Source of the DNA: an uncultured Burkholderiales bacterium
GTDB lineage: Bacteria; Pseudomonadota; Gammaproteobacteria; Burkholderiales; Eutrophovitaceae
Assembly (NCBI GenBank): GCA_951812315.1
Contig: CATOSA010000061.1
Coordinates: 26,722-90,721 of the forward strand
DNA: 64,000 nucleotides
Reading direction: 5' to 3'
The notes beneath the pieces were generated by a model. It had not been told where the DNA came from, did no database searches, and was given only the letters and a program-made list of their open reading frames with translations. Of this stretch, positions 53,226 to 62,442 are shown in pieces. The position numbers were made by a program, and so were the translations under genes. The first letter of the stretch is position 1; each line of letters begins with the position of its first letter.

Positions 53226-54069
53226 TTCCGTCTCCCGTCGGCGTCTCGTGCCGATGCTGTAGCGATGCAATCCGTCCCACTTCACTCACGAGATTCTCAA
53301 GAGGGGGAATGTTGAAATCACGCTCCAGCAGCGTTGGCCTTACGCCGATGTGGCGATAGGTAAAATCGAGCAGGTCCCACACTGGATCGATCACGTCCGC
53401 CCCATGTGTGTCTACGAGAAGGTCTTCCGACTCCTGATAGTGCCCCGCCATGTGCATGTAGACAACACGCGCTGCGTCGACCCCGCGTATGAACTCTCTG
53501 GGGTTATATTTGTGATTGATACTGTTTACGTAGACGTTGTTCACGTCCAGATGCAGCCAGCAATCAGCCCGTTCGACAACCGCATTAACGAACTCGATCT
53601 CGCTCATTTCGTCGATCGGCGACTTTGCATAAAACGACGCATTTTCTACCGCAATGCGTCGGCCCAGCACTTCCTGTGTTTGCCGCACCCGCTGTGCGAC
53701 ATATTCAACCGCTTCGGCCGTAAACGGAATCGGCATGAGGTCGTACAACTGACCATCATCGCTGCAATAGGAAAGGTGTTCGGTGTACAGTCCGACACCA
53801 TGCTGGTCGAGAAAAGCGCGTAGCTTCTGAAGAAAGACCTCGTCCAGCGGCGCGGGGCCGCCGAGCGATAGCGACAACCCATGGCAAACGAGCGGTGTTT
53901 TTTCGGTGATGGTGCGGAAAGCCTTGCCGATTGTGCCCCCCACTTCCATCCAGTTTTCCGGCGCTATTTCAAAAAAATCAACAACTTCCGGTTTCCCAAC
54001 GGAAAGCGCCGGGATCAGTTCCCGGCGCAAACCCAGCCCCGCTCCGTGCAGGTCTGTACTAGCCATCAT
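53200..54069 (-). CDS. DUF692 (MNIO) multinuclear iron enzyme, HvfB-like
   Basis: 289 residues from the first of two adjacent ATGs (54069). Metal-ligand blocks are [66 protein letters not shown], in the DUF692 order. It would oxidise the Cys of the single EGKCGG motif in the small precursor gene upstream. It is only distantly similar by eye to the second DUF692 at 51124, so the two probably serve different peptides. Confidence 0.9.
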   Translation of the reverse strand: MMASTDLHGAGLGLRRELIPALSVGKPEVVDFFEIAPENWMEVGGTIGKAFRTITEKTPLVCHGLSLSLGGPAPLDEVFLQKLRAFLDQHGVGLYTEHLSYCSDDGQLYDLMPIPFTAEAVEYVAQRVRQTQEVLGRRIAVENASFYAKSPIDEMSEIEFVNAVVERADCWLHLDVNNVYVNSINHKYNPREFIRGVDAARVVYMHMAGHYQESEDLLVDTHGADVIDPVWDLLDFTYRHIGVRPTLLERDFNIPPLENLVSEVGRIASLQHRHETPTGDGNVSSAAHS

Positions 54070-54079
54070 GTTCTGGCCC

Positions 54080-54103
54080 GGGAAAGCCTTGACTGGCCTT
54101 CCC
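54080..54103 (-). terminator. Stem-loop between EGKCGG precursor and DUF692 gene
   Basis: Arms GGGAAAGCC (54080-54088) and GGCCTTCCC (54095-54103) pair over nine positions with one G-U in the minus-strand RNA; 6-base loop. Same position, relative to its operon, as the hairpin at 51980. Confidence 0.5.
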
Positions 54104-54115
54104 CGTGTGCAACCA

Positions 54116-54346
54116 TTACCGGCCGCTTGTTCTGGTCCTGTTTGAACTGCCCTTCTTGGCCATGGTAGGCGCTGCGCCTCCGCATTTGCCTTCAGTGGAC
54201 TTGCTATCGGCAACAATCTGGTAGCCGTTCTTAAGGGAGTCCATTTCAAATGGATTGTCGGCTGCGCTTGCAACTGGAACGACCGCAATCGAAGTCGCAA
54301 ATGCCGAGCCGATCGCGAGTGAAAGAGCGGTTTTCTTGCTTACCAT
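54116..54346 (-). CDS. HvfA-like RiPP precursor with one EGKCGG motif
   Basis: 76 residues from ATG 54346 (AAGGAG 9 bases upstream). A signal peptide ([19 protein letters not shown] ... ASA) is followed by [17 protein letters not shown], the conserved leader of HvfA-type precursors, and STEGKCGG, the modification motif, near the middle; the tail is basic ([13 protein letters not shown]). Haemophilus HvfA and relatives usually carry several such motifs, so a single one is unusual. The modified Cys forms a copper-binding group in studied members. No HvfD (DoxX) gene is seen next to it. Confidence 0.85.
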   Translation of the reverse strand: MVSKKTALSLAIGSAFATSIAVVPVASAADNPFEMDSLKNGYQIVADSKSTEGKCGGAAPTMAKKGSSNRTRTSGR

Positions 54347-54695
54347 GGTCCGTTTCTCCTTAAATGAATTTGGGTCAGTCTTCAAACAGCGATCGATCCG
54401 ATCCTCTGCTTCTACGATGCTTGCAGCGCGCTTGTGCCGTCCTATTGGTCATCGGTGATTGCGCCGCTGTCCGATATATACGTCGTCTTTGCCCCGACGG
54501 ATTCGCGAATGTAGCGCGATCCCCTTAACCCGCCAATTCATTTGAAACCGGCGCGACCAGCAAGTTCCCGAATCGGGCCGGTCTGCGCTGCCAAATGCAG
54601 GCAGGAAGCGCGCCTGACGGTCTTGAAAAGCCGTTTGCGGGGCCCATATATCGTGCTAAGGGCCGGCCTAATTCAAATTCAAGGAGAATGACTTT
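54347..54695. other. Divergent intergenic region (349 bases) between hvfA-like and hsp20
   Basis: No gene recognised. It carries the sigma-32-type promoter of hsp20 on the right and must hold the minus-strand promoter for the precursor-DUF692-DUF2063 operon, for which no strong consensus was visible. Confidence 0.6.
54622..54650 (+). promoter_or_regulatory. Sigma-32 (heat-shock) promoter of hsp20
   Basis: CTTGAAA at 54622-54628 and CCCATATA at 54643-54650 with a 14-base spacer match the sigma-32 consensus CTTGAAA-N13-15-CCCCAT-T. It stands about 45 bases before the ATG and RBS AAGGAG at 54681. Confidence 0.8.
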
Positions 54696-55124
54696 ATGGC
54701 ATACGTAACCAGACACAACCCGTTCAACGACCGGTTTGACGATCTTTTCAACGGTTTTTTCTTGCGACCCACCGAGCTAAGCGAGCCTACCGAGGCGCTT
54801 GCAACAATTCGCATGGATGTAAGCGAAGGCGACAAGGCTTATTTCGTCCACGCGGAAGTCCCTGGCGCGAGTAAAGAAGATGTTCACGTCACGATTGATG
54901 GCAACCAGGTTGCTATCAGCGCCGAGACGAATACCCGCAAGGAAAAGAAAGACGGCAAGAAAGTGCTTCGGACCGAACGCAGCTATGGAAAAGCCTATCG
55001 CGCATTTACCCTCGCACAAGACATTGATGATGCGAGTGCCGAGGCAAAATACGTTGACGGGGTTCTTGAACTGACATTGCCGAAGAAAACCGCGGCGGCA
55101 TCGACCCGCCTGTTGATTCAGTAA
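54696..55124 (+). CDS. Small heat-shock protein (Hsp20/alpha-crystallin)
   Basis: 142 residues. NPFNDRFDDLFNGFF opens the protein, and the alpha-crystallin domain runs from about residue 35 to 130: YFVHAEVPGASKEDVHVTIDGNQVAISAE, ERSYGKAYRAFTL and AEAKYVDGVLELTLPKK, the typical GVL-x-L-x-x-PK end. It binds unfolding proteins without ATP. RBS AAGGAG lies 10 bases before the ATG; expression is from the sigma-32-like promoter upstream. A terminator follows at 55178. Confidence 0.93.
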   Translation: MAYVTRHNPFNDRFDDLFNGFFLRPTELSEPTEALATIRMDVSEGDKAYFVHAEVPGASKEDVHVTIDGNQVAISAETNTRKEKKDGKKVLRTERSYGKAYRAFTLAQDIDDASAEAKYVDGVLELTLPKKTAAASTRLLIQ

Positions 55125-55143
55125 TCGGGCATTTCCTCTGATT

Positions 55144-55171
55144 AAAGGGCGGCCAGCGGAGGCTGTGTAAA
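55144..55171 (+). repeat. Left terminal inverted repeat of the IS element
   Basis: Starts AAAGGGCGGCC and ends CTGTGTAAA; pairs with 56340-56367 at 24 of 28 positions. Confidence 0.75.
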
Positions 55172-55177
55172 AACCCG

Positions 55178-55208
55178 GAGGCCATCTTGTTCGAGGTGGC
55201 CTCTTTTT
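55178..55208 (+). terminator. Rho-independent terminator after hsp20 (inside IS end)
   Basis: Arms GAGGCCATC (55178-55186) and GGTGGCCTC (55195-55203) pair with one G-U, followed by TTTTT at 55204-55208. It would end plus-strand transcripts from hsp20. Confidence 0.7.
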
Positions 55209-56288
55209 CATTTGTGATTAGATAGCCAGTGGCGCTGCTTGTTCGACTGGGTCTTCTTTGGCAAGTGCTCACTGGCCGGGCACTCGTAGTAATCGCCCTC
55301 GCCGCAGTAGGTAAACTCCGATTTGTCGAAGTAGCAGCCATCGCCTTGGTTGTTCGTGGCGCGCTGTACCGGCACATAGGGGGCCTGGCAGCGCTTTAGC
55401 AGCTGACCATTGGAATAGCCTGCATCGGCCAGTACCTGCACCCGATCGCGCTGCAGTTGGCGTTGGCTGCGTCGCGCCATGCGATACAACTGCTGCAAAT
55501 CATTGGCATTTTGTACCACGTCCACATCCACGATCAGGCGGTGCTTGCCATCGACCGTGCTTTGTACGTTGTAGCCAATATGTGCGCGGGGCATCACCCG
55601 CGCCTGCTCGTCCGTATCGGGCTGCGCCGAGACTTGCGCATCGTCCATCGCCCGGATGCGTTCGGTTAAGGTCTCGCGCTCGGCCCTGAGTGCGCCAAGA
55701 GCGCCTTGGGTGTCGCCGCCGTTGGGCCCTTGGTCATCATTGTCCTCATTGTCTTCGAGCGCATCGAGCCACGCTCCGATCCTGCGATCCAGGCCGCTGA
55801 CTCGCTGTTGCAGATCTTTCTTGTGTGTGACTCGGCTGCGGCTGTTGTCCGCCCTGAACTTGCTGCCATCAATCGCGATTTGCTCGCCGCCATACAGCGC
55901 TTGCGAGCGGCAAAACTGCACGAACGCCCGACACACGCGTCAGGGCCACACGGTTGTCCACCCGGAAGTTGGCAATGGTCTTGTGATCTGGCGCCAGCCG
56001 GTTCAGCAACCACAGAACCTCGAGGTTCTTCTGGCACTCGCGCTCAAGACACCGTGAGCTGCGTACTCGGTGCATATAGCCGTACAAATACAGCTTTAAC
56101 ACATCACCCGGGTGGTACGGTGGCCGGTCCGTGGCCTGAAGCTGCATGCGGGCAAAACCAAGTGCATTCAAATCTAGCGTATCAACAAACGCGTCGATCA
56201 CCCGGACTGCATTGTCCTGGCCTATCAGATCATCGAGCCGCTCCGGAAATAGCGTCGCCTGATCCCGGCTTTGTCCCTGAATGTGCAT
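55208..56288 (-). pseudogene. IS1182-family transposase, frameshifted and C-terminally short
   Basis: The 5' part (56288 down to about 55935) reads QSRDQATLFPERLDDLIGQ and DRPPYHPGDVLKLYLYGYM, then FRVDNRVALTRV; the 3' part resumes in another frame at CRAFVQFCRSQALYGGEQIAIDGSKFRA. The break is at a GT repeat (ACGCGTGTGTCGGG on the minus strand): one more GT unit restores RVCRAF. The frame ends at 55208 after EHLPKKTQSNKQ, without the distal DDE glutamate region of active transposases. It cannot make a working enzyme. Confidence 0.8.
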
Positions 56289-56291
56289 AAA

Positions 56292-56321
56292 AAAATACCC
56301 GCAACAATGTGCGGGTATTTT
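56292..56321 (-). terminator. Hairpin upstream of the IS transposase start
   Basis: Perfect 12-base arms AAAATACCCGCA (56292-56303) and TGCGGGTATTTT (56310-56321), with a T7 tract following on the minus strand just before the transposase ATG. Such hairpins shield IS transposases from outside transcription. Confidence 0.75.
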
Positions 56322-56339
56322 CTCAAAAACCCCAGACTA

Positions 56340-56367
56340 TTTACACAGTCTCCAGCGGCCGCCCTTT
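56340..56367 (-). repeat. Right terminal inverted repeat of the IS element
   Basis: Plus-strand text starts TTTACACAGTC and ends CCGCCCTTT, the inverse of 55144-55171. Confidence 0.75.
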
Positions 56368-56434
56368 TTCTTTGGGCGTCTTCATTCGCGCGGCGTCGGG
56401 TAGAATCGCACGACGATTTGAGCACCCACATTAA

Positions 56435-57331
<897 letters not shown>

Positions 57332-57364
57332 ACGCGTTCGCGATCAGAACGGCGAGACTGAGTC

Positions 57365-58012
57365 ATGCCCCGTTTCAGGAAAACCTGGATCTTCGATCTG
57401 GACAATACGCTGCACGATGCTACGCCGCATATTTTCCCGCACATCAATCGGTCGATGACCGATTACGTGCAGAAGCATCTCGGCATCGAAAGGCCAGCCG
57501 CCGAGCGTGTTCGCGTTGATTACTGGCAACGTTATGGCGCGACCCTTGTCGGCTTGATGCGTCACCATGATGTCGATCCGAATCACTTCTTGTTTGAGAC
57601 GCATGATTTCCCGGAGCTGGAATCGATGGTCGTCGCGGCGCGTGAACTTCGCTGGACACTCAGGCGATTGCCCGGACGCAAGGTCGTGTTTTCCAACTCC
57701 CCGATCCATTACTCTGAAGCGGTCCTCGATATTCTTGGAATTGGCTCAATGTTCCAGGACATTTTCTGTATCGAGCGTACCGGTTACCGTCCCAAACCGG
57801 ACGCAAGCGGATTCTTGAGGCTTCTACGGGATCACAAGCTACGGGCTACCGATTGCGTGATGGTCGAAGACAATCTGGACAACTTGCGTACCGCCAAACG
57901 TCTGGGTATGCGCACTGTATGGATCGACCCGACGCAAAGGTCGCCGACCTGGATCGATGTCAAATTCCGGCATCTGCGCAACCTGCCGCGCAGCCTGGCG
58001 CGACTGTCATGA
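57365..58012 (+). CDS. Pyrimidine 5'-nucleotidase (HAD superfamily)
   Basis: 215 residues. WIFDLDNTLHDA is the nucleophile motif (DxD), FSNSPIHYSEAVLDILG motif II, and RTGYRPKPDASGFLRLL with CVMVEDNLDNLRTAKRLGMRTVWI motifs III and IV. This group (SDT1/PynA-like) dephosphorylates pyrimidine nucleoside monophosphates. It sits 33 bases after argB, probably in the same transcript. Confidence 0.88.
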   Translation: MPRFRKTWIFDLDNTLHDATPHIFPHINRSMTDYVQKHLGIERPAAERVRVDYWQRYGATLVGLMRHHDVDPNHFLFETHDFPELESMVVAARELRWTLRRLPGRKVVFSNSPIHYSEAVLDILGIGSMFQDIFCIERTGYRPKPDASGFLRLLRDHKLRATDCVMVEDNLDNLRTAKRLGMRTVWIDPTQRSPTWIDVKFRHLRNLPRSLARLS

Positions 58013-58117
58013 CGCATTTATCCGGAGGCGCGCCGTGATAAAGTGCTGGTGACCCTCGACCGGGGTTGTGCCGTATTCTCATTATTCTTTCTTAAAACAC
58101 CTGTTTCAGCGATTGCC

Positions 58118-58690
58118 ATGGCAGCCAGAACCGGAGAGCGCAAGCTGCAGATTCTGCAAACCCTCGCGGCGATGCTCGAAAACCCCAAGGGTGAGAAGAT
58201 CACAACCGCAGCGCTGGCAGCCCGGCTATCGGTGTCCGAGGCGGCACTTTATCGCCATTTCGCCAGTAAGGCGCAGATGTTTGAGGGCTTGATCGACTTC
58301 ATCGAGACAACCTTGTTCGGACTTATCAACAAGGTCTCCAGTGATGAAAAAAGCGGGCTGACCCAGGTTGAAGCGATCATGGCGGTGCTGCTTGGATTTG
58401 CCCAGAAAAATCCGGGCATGACCCGCGTCCTGATTGGCGACGCGCTCGTCAATGAGGACGACAGGCTGCAGGCACGAATCAATCAGCTGCACGATCGTAT
58501 CGAATCAACGTTGAAACAAGCGCTGCGTTTTGCGATTACCGAGAAGCAAATTGCAGCAACTATCGAGGCCGACGCACACGCGAATCTTCTTCTCTCGTTT
58601 GTCGTTGGACGCTGGCATCAGTATGCCAAGAGCGGATTCAGTCGCGATCCGATGCAGTATTGGTCAGCGCAATGGATCCAACTTGTCTAA
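58118..58690 (+). CDS. slmA: Nucleoid occlusion protein SlmA (TetR family)
   Basis: 190 residues from ATG 58118 (frame open to 58043). The TetR DNA-binding domain reads ITTAALAARLSVSEAALYRHFASKAQMFEGLIDFIE, matching SlmA, and the ligand/FtsZ-binding part NPGMTRVLIGDALVNEDDRLQARINQLHDRIE and FVVGRWHQYAKSGFSRDP keeps the SlmA-specific blocks. It binds chromosomal sites and blocks FtsZ ring assembly over the nucleoid. Confidence 0.9.
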   Translation: MAARTGERKLQILQTLAAMLENPKGEKITTAALAARLSVSEAALYRHFASKAQMFEGLIDFIETTLFGLINKVSSDEKSGLTQVEAIMAVLLGFAQKNPGMTRVLIGDALVNEDDRLQARINQLHDRIESTLKQALRFAITEKQIAATIEADAHANLLLSFVVGRWHQYAKSGFSRDPMQYWSAQWIQLV

Positions 58691-58737
58691 GGGCCGCTAG
58701 CAGCGTCTAAACCGTCAGGCAAGGACGTGTGCTTCTA

Positions 58738-59529
58738 CTAACCGCCCTCACAGGACGCGGCGATCGTGCGTTGGGCCGTATCACCGCCTGCGCAGACACG
58801 GCATGCGGGGTCTTTTTTCAGCCGAACGCTACGCCATTGCATCGACAACGCGTCGAGCATCAGAAGCCGGCCATTCAGCGAATCGCCGGTGCCGGCAAGC
58901 AATTTGAGTGCTTCAGCTGCCTGGGTCGAGCCGACGATGCCAACCAAAGGAGCGAACACGCCCATTACGGCGCAACGCATTTCCTCAAGGTCGCCGTCTT
59001 CCGGGAACAGGCAGTGGTAACAGGCATTTTCGCGATCGCGCAGATCGAAAACGCTAACCTGCCCGTCAAATCTGATCGCAGCGCCGGACACCAATGGCCG
59101 GGAAAAACGCACACAGGCACGGTTGATTGCGTGGCGGGTCGCGAAATTATCAGTACCGTCTATGACCAGGTCGGCTGCTTGCACCAGCGACTCCAGGCGC
59201 GAACCTGAAGCATATTCCGGGACGATGTTGATTTCCGTCTCCGGGTTGATACGCGTTAGCGTTTCACGTGCAGACTCGACTTTCTTGCGGCCAACCGACT
59301 CTGTCGCATGCACGATCTGGCGCTGCAGATTCGTCAAATCCACATCATCAGGGTCACATATAGTGAGTTTTCCGACGCCACTTGCGGCGAGGTAGAGGCT
59401 GGCGGGCGCGCCCAGGCCGCCAGCACCGATCAGGAGTACATGTGAAGCCAGCAATTTGCTCTGGCCATCGATTCCGATCTCGGGAAGCAGAATGTGCCGA
59501 CTGTAGCGCAGGAGCTGGTTATCGTTCAT
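58738..59529 (-). CDS. moeB: Molybdopterin-synthase adenylyltransferase/ThiF-like E1 enzyme
   Basis: 263 residues from the Met of MNDNQLLRYSRHILLPEI. GAGGLGAPASLYLAASGVG is the nucleotide loop, ICDPDDVDLTNLQRQIVH the ATP/Mg site, and CYHCLFP plus CRVC the zinc ligands; the catalytic Cys stands in RCAVMGVFAPLVG. It adenylates the C-terminal glycine of MoaD or ThiS. Its place beside ctpA and gpmA is the usual betaproteobacterial order. Confidence 0.9.
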   Translation of the reverse strand: MNDNQLLRYSRHILLPEIGIDGQSKLLASHVLLIGAGGLGAPASLYLAASGVGKLTICDPDDVDLTNLQRQIVHATESVGRKKVESARETLTRINPETEINIVPEYASGSRLESLVQAADLVIDGTDNFATRHAINRACVRFSRPLVSGAAIRFDGQVSVFDLRDRENACYHCLFPEDGDLEEMRCAVMGVFAPLVGIVGSTQAAEALKLLAGTGDSLNGRLLMLDALSMQWRSVRLKKDPACRVCAGGDTAQRTIAASCEGG

Positions 59530-59550
59530 ATCGATCACCGTGGTCAATAT

Positions 59551-59590
59551 GCACTGTCTTCAGAAAAGGCGCACGGTCTTCAGAAACGTT
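59551..59590 (-). repeat. Two tandem 20-base repeats upstream of moeB
   Basis: GCACTGTCTTCAGAAAAGGC and GCACGGTCTTCAGAAACGTT, 16 of 20 positions equal, with a further GCA at 59591. They span the stop codon of the small minus-strand frame next to them. Confidence 0.65.
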
Positions 59591-59733
59591 GCATAGTGTT
59601 CGGGAATCGCAGCGCTCAATTCAGCCATTAGGCCGTGGCGCTCAGCGACAGCTTTCCGCTGGTCGTCGGCACGGGCAAGGTCCTTGATTCGGTCCGATAC
59701 GCGCGGACTCCCAGGCAGGTGCCCGCGCGTTAT
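59560..59733 (-). pseudogene. Possible small gene or gene fragment between ctpA and moeB
   Basis: A 57-codon frame ends at 59560 with RVSDRIKDLARADDQRKAVAERHG, then MAELSAAIPEHYATFLKTVRLF, which looks coding, but has no start codon except an internal ATG. A different frame just upstream (LILNNARAPAWESAR, preceded by the ctpA stop) could be its N-terminus if one base were inserted near 59690-59700. I do not recognise the protein; it may be a degraded gene. Confidence 0.3.
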
Positions 59734-59750
59734 TCAGAATCAATGTTCGG

Positions 59751-61127
59751 CTACTGCTTGGCGCCGATGATTTGCAGACCCTTGAGCAGGTTTAACGCCT
59801 GGCCGAGCTGGTAGTCGTCTTTGGCGACGATGTCAGGCGGTTGATCGTTCGAACTGTTTGCATCCGGTGCCGGAATTGTTGCGCCGGGCGTGTCCACATT
59901 GCTGCCTTGGGGATTGTCGAGGCGATTCCTGAGGTCGGCTTCCCGTACCCCGATGCCACCTTCGCCCTCGGTAATCGTTGCGTCTTCGACGACGATATCG
60001 GGTGTGATGCCTTTAGCCTGTATCGAGCGGCCGTTTGGCGTGAAATAGCGCGCGGTTGTCAGCTTGATCGCAGTTCCGTTACCGAGAGGCAGAATCGTCT
60101 GCACCGAACCTTTTCCGAAGGTCTGCGTACCCATGACGACTGCACGCTTGTGGTCTTGTAGCGCGCCTGCAACGATTTCCGATGCCGATGCAGATCCACC
60201 GTTGACGAGAACGACCATGGGCAGCGTTTTCGAGCCTGGCGGCAAGCTTGCGAGATAGTCGCCGCGCACGCCTCGCGCATAGTATTCGGGGCGCGCGAAC
60301 AAGCGCATGCGTGAGTCGCTGATCCTGCCTTCGGTGTACACCACCAGCTTGTCTTTGGCCAGAAATGCTGCAGAAACCGAGACCGCAGAATTAAGAAGGC
60401 CACCAGGGTCATTTCTCAGGTCGAGAATCATGCCCTTCATCGGGCCTTCGTTCTCCTTGAAGTGCCTCTCGATCGCCTCGCCGAGTTTTTCACCCGTGTG
60501 CTCCTGAAACTGCGTTACCCGAAAGTACGCATATCCGGGTTCCAGCAATTTCGATTTCACGCTTCGAATCTGGATGATGGCGCGCGTGATCGTCACCACG
60601 CGTGGTTTGCCGTCGCCTTTGCGAACATAAGTCAGTGTGATGTCGGTGTCGGGTTTGCCCCGCATCAGCTTGACGGCTTCATTCAGCGTCATACCTTTGA
60701 CGTTTTCTTCGTCAAGCTTGATGATCAGGTCGCCCGATTTGAGTCCTGCTTTCCAGGCTGGCGTGTCTTCGATCGGGGCCACGACTTTGACAAAGCCGTC
60801 CTCCATGCTGACTTCGATTCCAAGGCCGCCGAACTCGCCCTGGGTGCCGACCTGCAGTTCCTTGAATGCTTCTTCATCGAGATACGCGGAATGCGGGTCA
60901 AGGCCGGAAAGCATTCCGTTGATCGCTTCGGAGATCAGCTTTTTGTCGTCGACAGGCTCGACGTAATCGTTCTTGATGCGGCCGAATACTTCTGTAAAGG
61001 CACGCAGGTCGTCGATCGGCAATGGCCCTGCCGCACGGTCTGCAACTGCAGAGAAATTGAGGCTGATCAGCACGCCGCCAATGACGCCGAGCATAATCAG
61101 ACCGAATTGACGAAACCTGCCACGCAT
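59751..61127 (-). CDS. ctpA: C-terminal processing protease CtpA (S41)
   Basis: 458 residues with an N-terminal anchor (LIMLGVIGGVLISL). A PDZ domain (about residues 95-180: GLGIEVSMEDGFVKVVAPIED, GLKSGDLIIKLDEENV) precedes the S41 core: ILDLRNDPGGLL, VLVNGGSASASEIVAGAL with the catalytic Ser near 314 and TFGKGSVQT with Lys339. It degrades or trims periplasmic proteins. A Pro/Asn-rich tail of about 60 residues follows the core. Operon with envC and gpmA upstream. Confidence 0.93.
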   Translation of the reverse strand: MRGRFRQFGLIMLGVIGGVLISLNFSAVADRAAGPLPIDDLRAFTEVFGRIKNDYVEPVDDKKLISEAINGMLSGLDPHSAYLDEEAFKELQVGTQGEFGGLGIEVSMEDGFVKVVAPIEDTPAWKAGLKSGDLIIKLDEENVKGMTLNEAVKLMRGKPDTDITLTYVRKGDGKPRVVTITRAIIQIRSVKSKLLEPGYAYFRVTQFQEHTGEKLGEAIERHFKENEGPMKGMILDLRNDPGGLLNSAVSVSAAFLAKDKLVVYTEGRISDSRMRLFARPEYYARGVRGDYLASLPPGSKTLPMVVLVNGGSASASEIVAGALQDHKRAVVMGTQTFGKGSVQTILPLGNGTAIKLTTARYFTPNGRSIQAKGITPDIVVEDATITEGEGGIGVREADLRNRLDNPQGSNVDTPGATIPAPDANSSNDQPPDIVAKDDYQLGQALNLLKGLQIIGAKQ

Positions 61128-61221
61128 TGTGTGCTCCTTTGCAGGCGGCTATTTCGGGCCACCTTAAATTTGCCGGGCCACCTTGAAGTGGTTTGAGACG
61201 ATTGCTATTTAAATCGTACCG

Positions 61222-62442
61222 CTATTTCAATTGAACCCAGGGGAGTGGATCGAACGGCCGACCATTGTGCCTGAGTTCGAAGTATAAACCCGATTCCGGA
61301 TTCCCTCCGCTGTTACCGACCGACGCTATTCTGTCGCCGGCACTGAGCCGGTCGCCGATTCGCTTCAACAAGGCCTCGTTATTGCCGTACAAGCTCATGT
61401 AACCAGAGCCGTGGTCAATAATCATCAGGTTGCCGAAACCGCGCAACCAGTCAGCGTAGATGACCTGCCCGGGCGCAATGGACCTGACCATGTCGCCTTC
61501 CTTTGCGGCGATAAAAAGCCCTTTCCACGATAATCCGCTGTCCGCTCTTGGACGGCCGAACCGGTTGGTTAGTTCGCCGAGCACGGGCAATCGCAGGCGA
61601 CCCTTCAATTTGGCGAATGCCGAATCGTTAAGACTCGGGTCCGGAAGTGCCTGATTGCGCAAGCGGGCCTGTTCTCTGCGCTTCTCCGCTTCTTCCGTGA
61701 GGCGCTTGATCAGTGTCGTCAGGCGTTGCTCATCACGCTTGAGTTTGGATATCTGCTTGCGTTGCCGGTCTATTTCGTCGGAAGTCCTGGCGAGTACTTT
61801 CTTCCGGTCGCGTTTCTGTTTTTCAAGTGCGCTCTTCTGTTTTGTCTCTTCTTTCTCCAGATCCTTCAGGCGTGCGCTCTGTTTCTGAACCTGTCTGGTC
61901 AAATCGCTCAACTCATCGAAATCGGCGCGCAAACTGCCAATGAGCCTGGCACGCGCCCGTGATATATAGCCCAGATAGTGCAGCTGTCGTGCAGTTTGGT
62001 TGGGATCCTGTCCATTGAGCATGAGTCGAATCGATTCAGGCTGTCCGGCAAGATACTGGCGGTATATCAGCTTGTTGAGCGCTTTGCGTTGCAATTCGAT
62101 GCGGGACCGAACAGCGGCGGCCTCTTTCTGGAGGCGCTTTTTCTCTGTGCTGGTTTTCTTGCGGTCGTTACCAAGTTCGAAGAGCTTTCGATTCGCCTTG
62201 CTGATGGCGCGTTCTGATTTTCGCAATGCGTCGGCGGCGTCAGATTTGCTCTCTTCGCTTTTCTCGAGCTCTTTCTGCAATGCTTCAATTTGAGTACGCA
62301 GTTCATTGAGTTCCTCTTTTTCTTCGCTCTGGGCAATGGCGGGGTTGGCCGCGATTGACGTCCAGATCGCCACAATGAACAGTCTGGCGACGCGGCGCGG
62401 ACGACGCCGGGATGCAGGCTGGCCGGTGCCGACGTCAGCCAC
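61222..62442 (-). CDS. envC: EnvC-like murein hydrolase activator (coiled coil plus LytM)
   Basis: 406 residues from GTG 62442, overlapping the gpmA stop by 8 bases (an ATG at 62496 is open but gives a long basic extension). An export signal ([18 protein letters not shown]) precedes a long charged coiled coil (residues ~45-265) and a LytM/M23 domain ([57 protein letters not shown]). The zinc ligands of active M23 enzymes are not all present (the site reads WKGLFI and LYFELRH), as in EnvC, which activates amidases at the septum. Confidence 0.88.
   Translation of the reverse strand: MADVGTGQPASRRRPRRVARLFIVAIWTSIAANPAIAQSEEKEELNELRTQIEALQKELEKSEESKSDAADALRKSERAISKANRKLFELGNDRKKTSTEKKRLQKEAAAVRSRIELQRKALNKLIYRQYLAGQPESIRLMLNGQDPNQTARQLHYLGYISRARARLIGSLRADFDELSDLTRQVQKQSARLKDLEKEETKQKSALEKQKRDRKKVLARTSDEIDRQRKQISKLKRDEQRLTTLIKRLTEEAEKRREQARLRNQALPDPSLNDSAFAKLKGRLRLPVLGELTNRFGRPRADSGLSWKGLFIAAKEGDMVRSIAPGQVIYADWLRGFGNLMIIDHGSGYMSLYGNNEALLKRIGDRLSAGDRIASVGNSGGNPESGLYFELRHNGRPFDPLPWVQLK

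Larger units (their letters stand above)
55144..56367 (-). mobile_element. Decayed IS1182-like insertion sequence with terminal inverted repeats
   Basis: A 1224-base element bounded by 28-base imperfect inverted repeats (24 of 28 match): 55144-55171 and 56340-56367. It holds one transposase gene on the minus strand, broken and shorter than usual for the family. Full-length IS1182 elements are roughly 1.5-1.8 kb, so an internal deletion with both ends kept is likely (inference). No target-site duplication is obvious next to the repeats. It separates hsp20 from argB. Confidence 0.75.

Noticed and set aside
60462..61196. Plus-strand open frame (244 codons) opposite ctpA
   Set aside because: Antisense of the PDZ and protease region; no recognisable protein.
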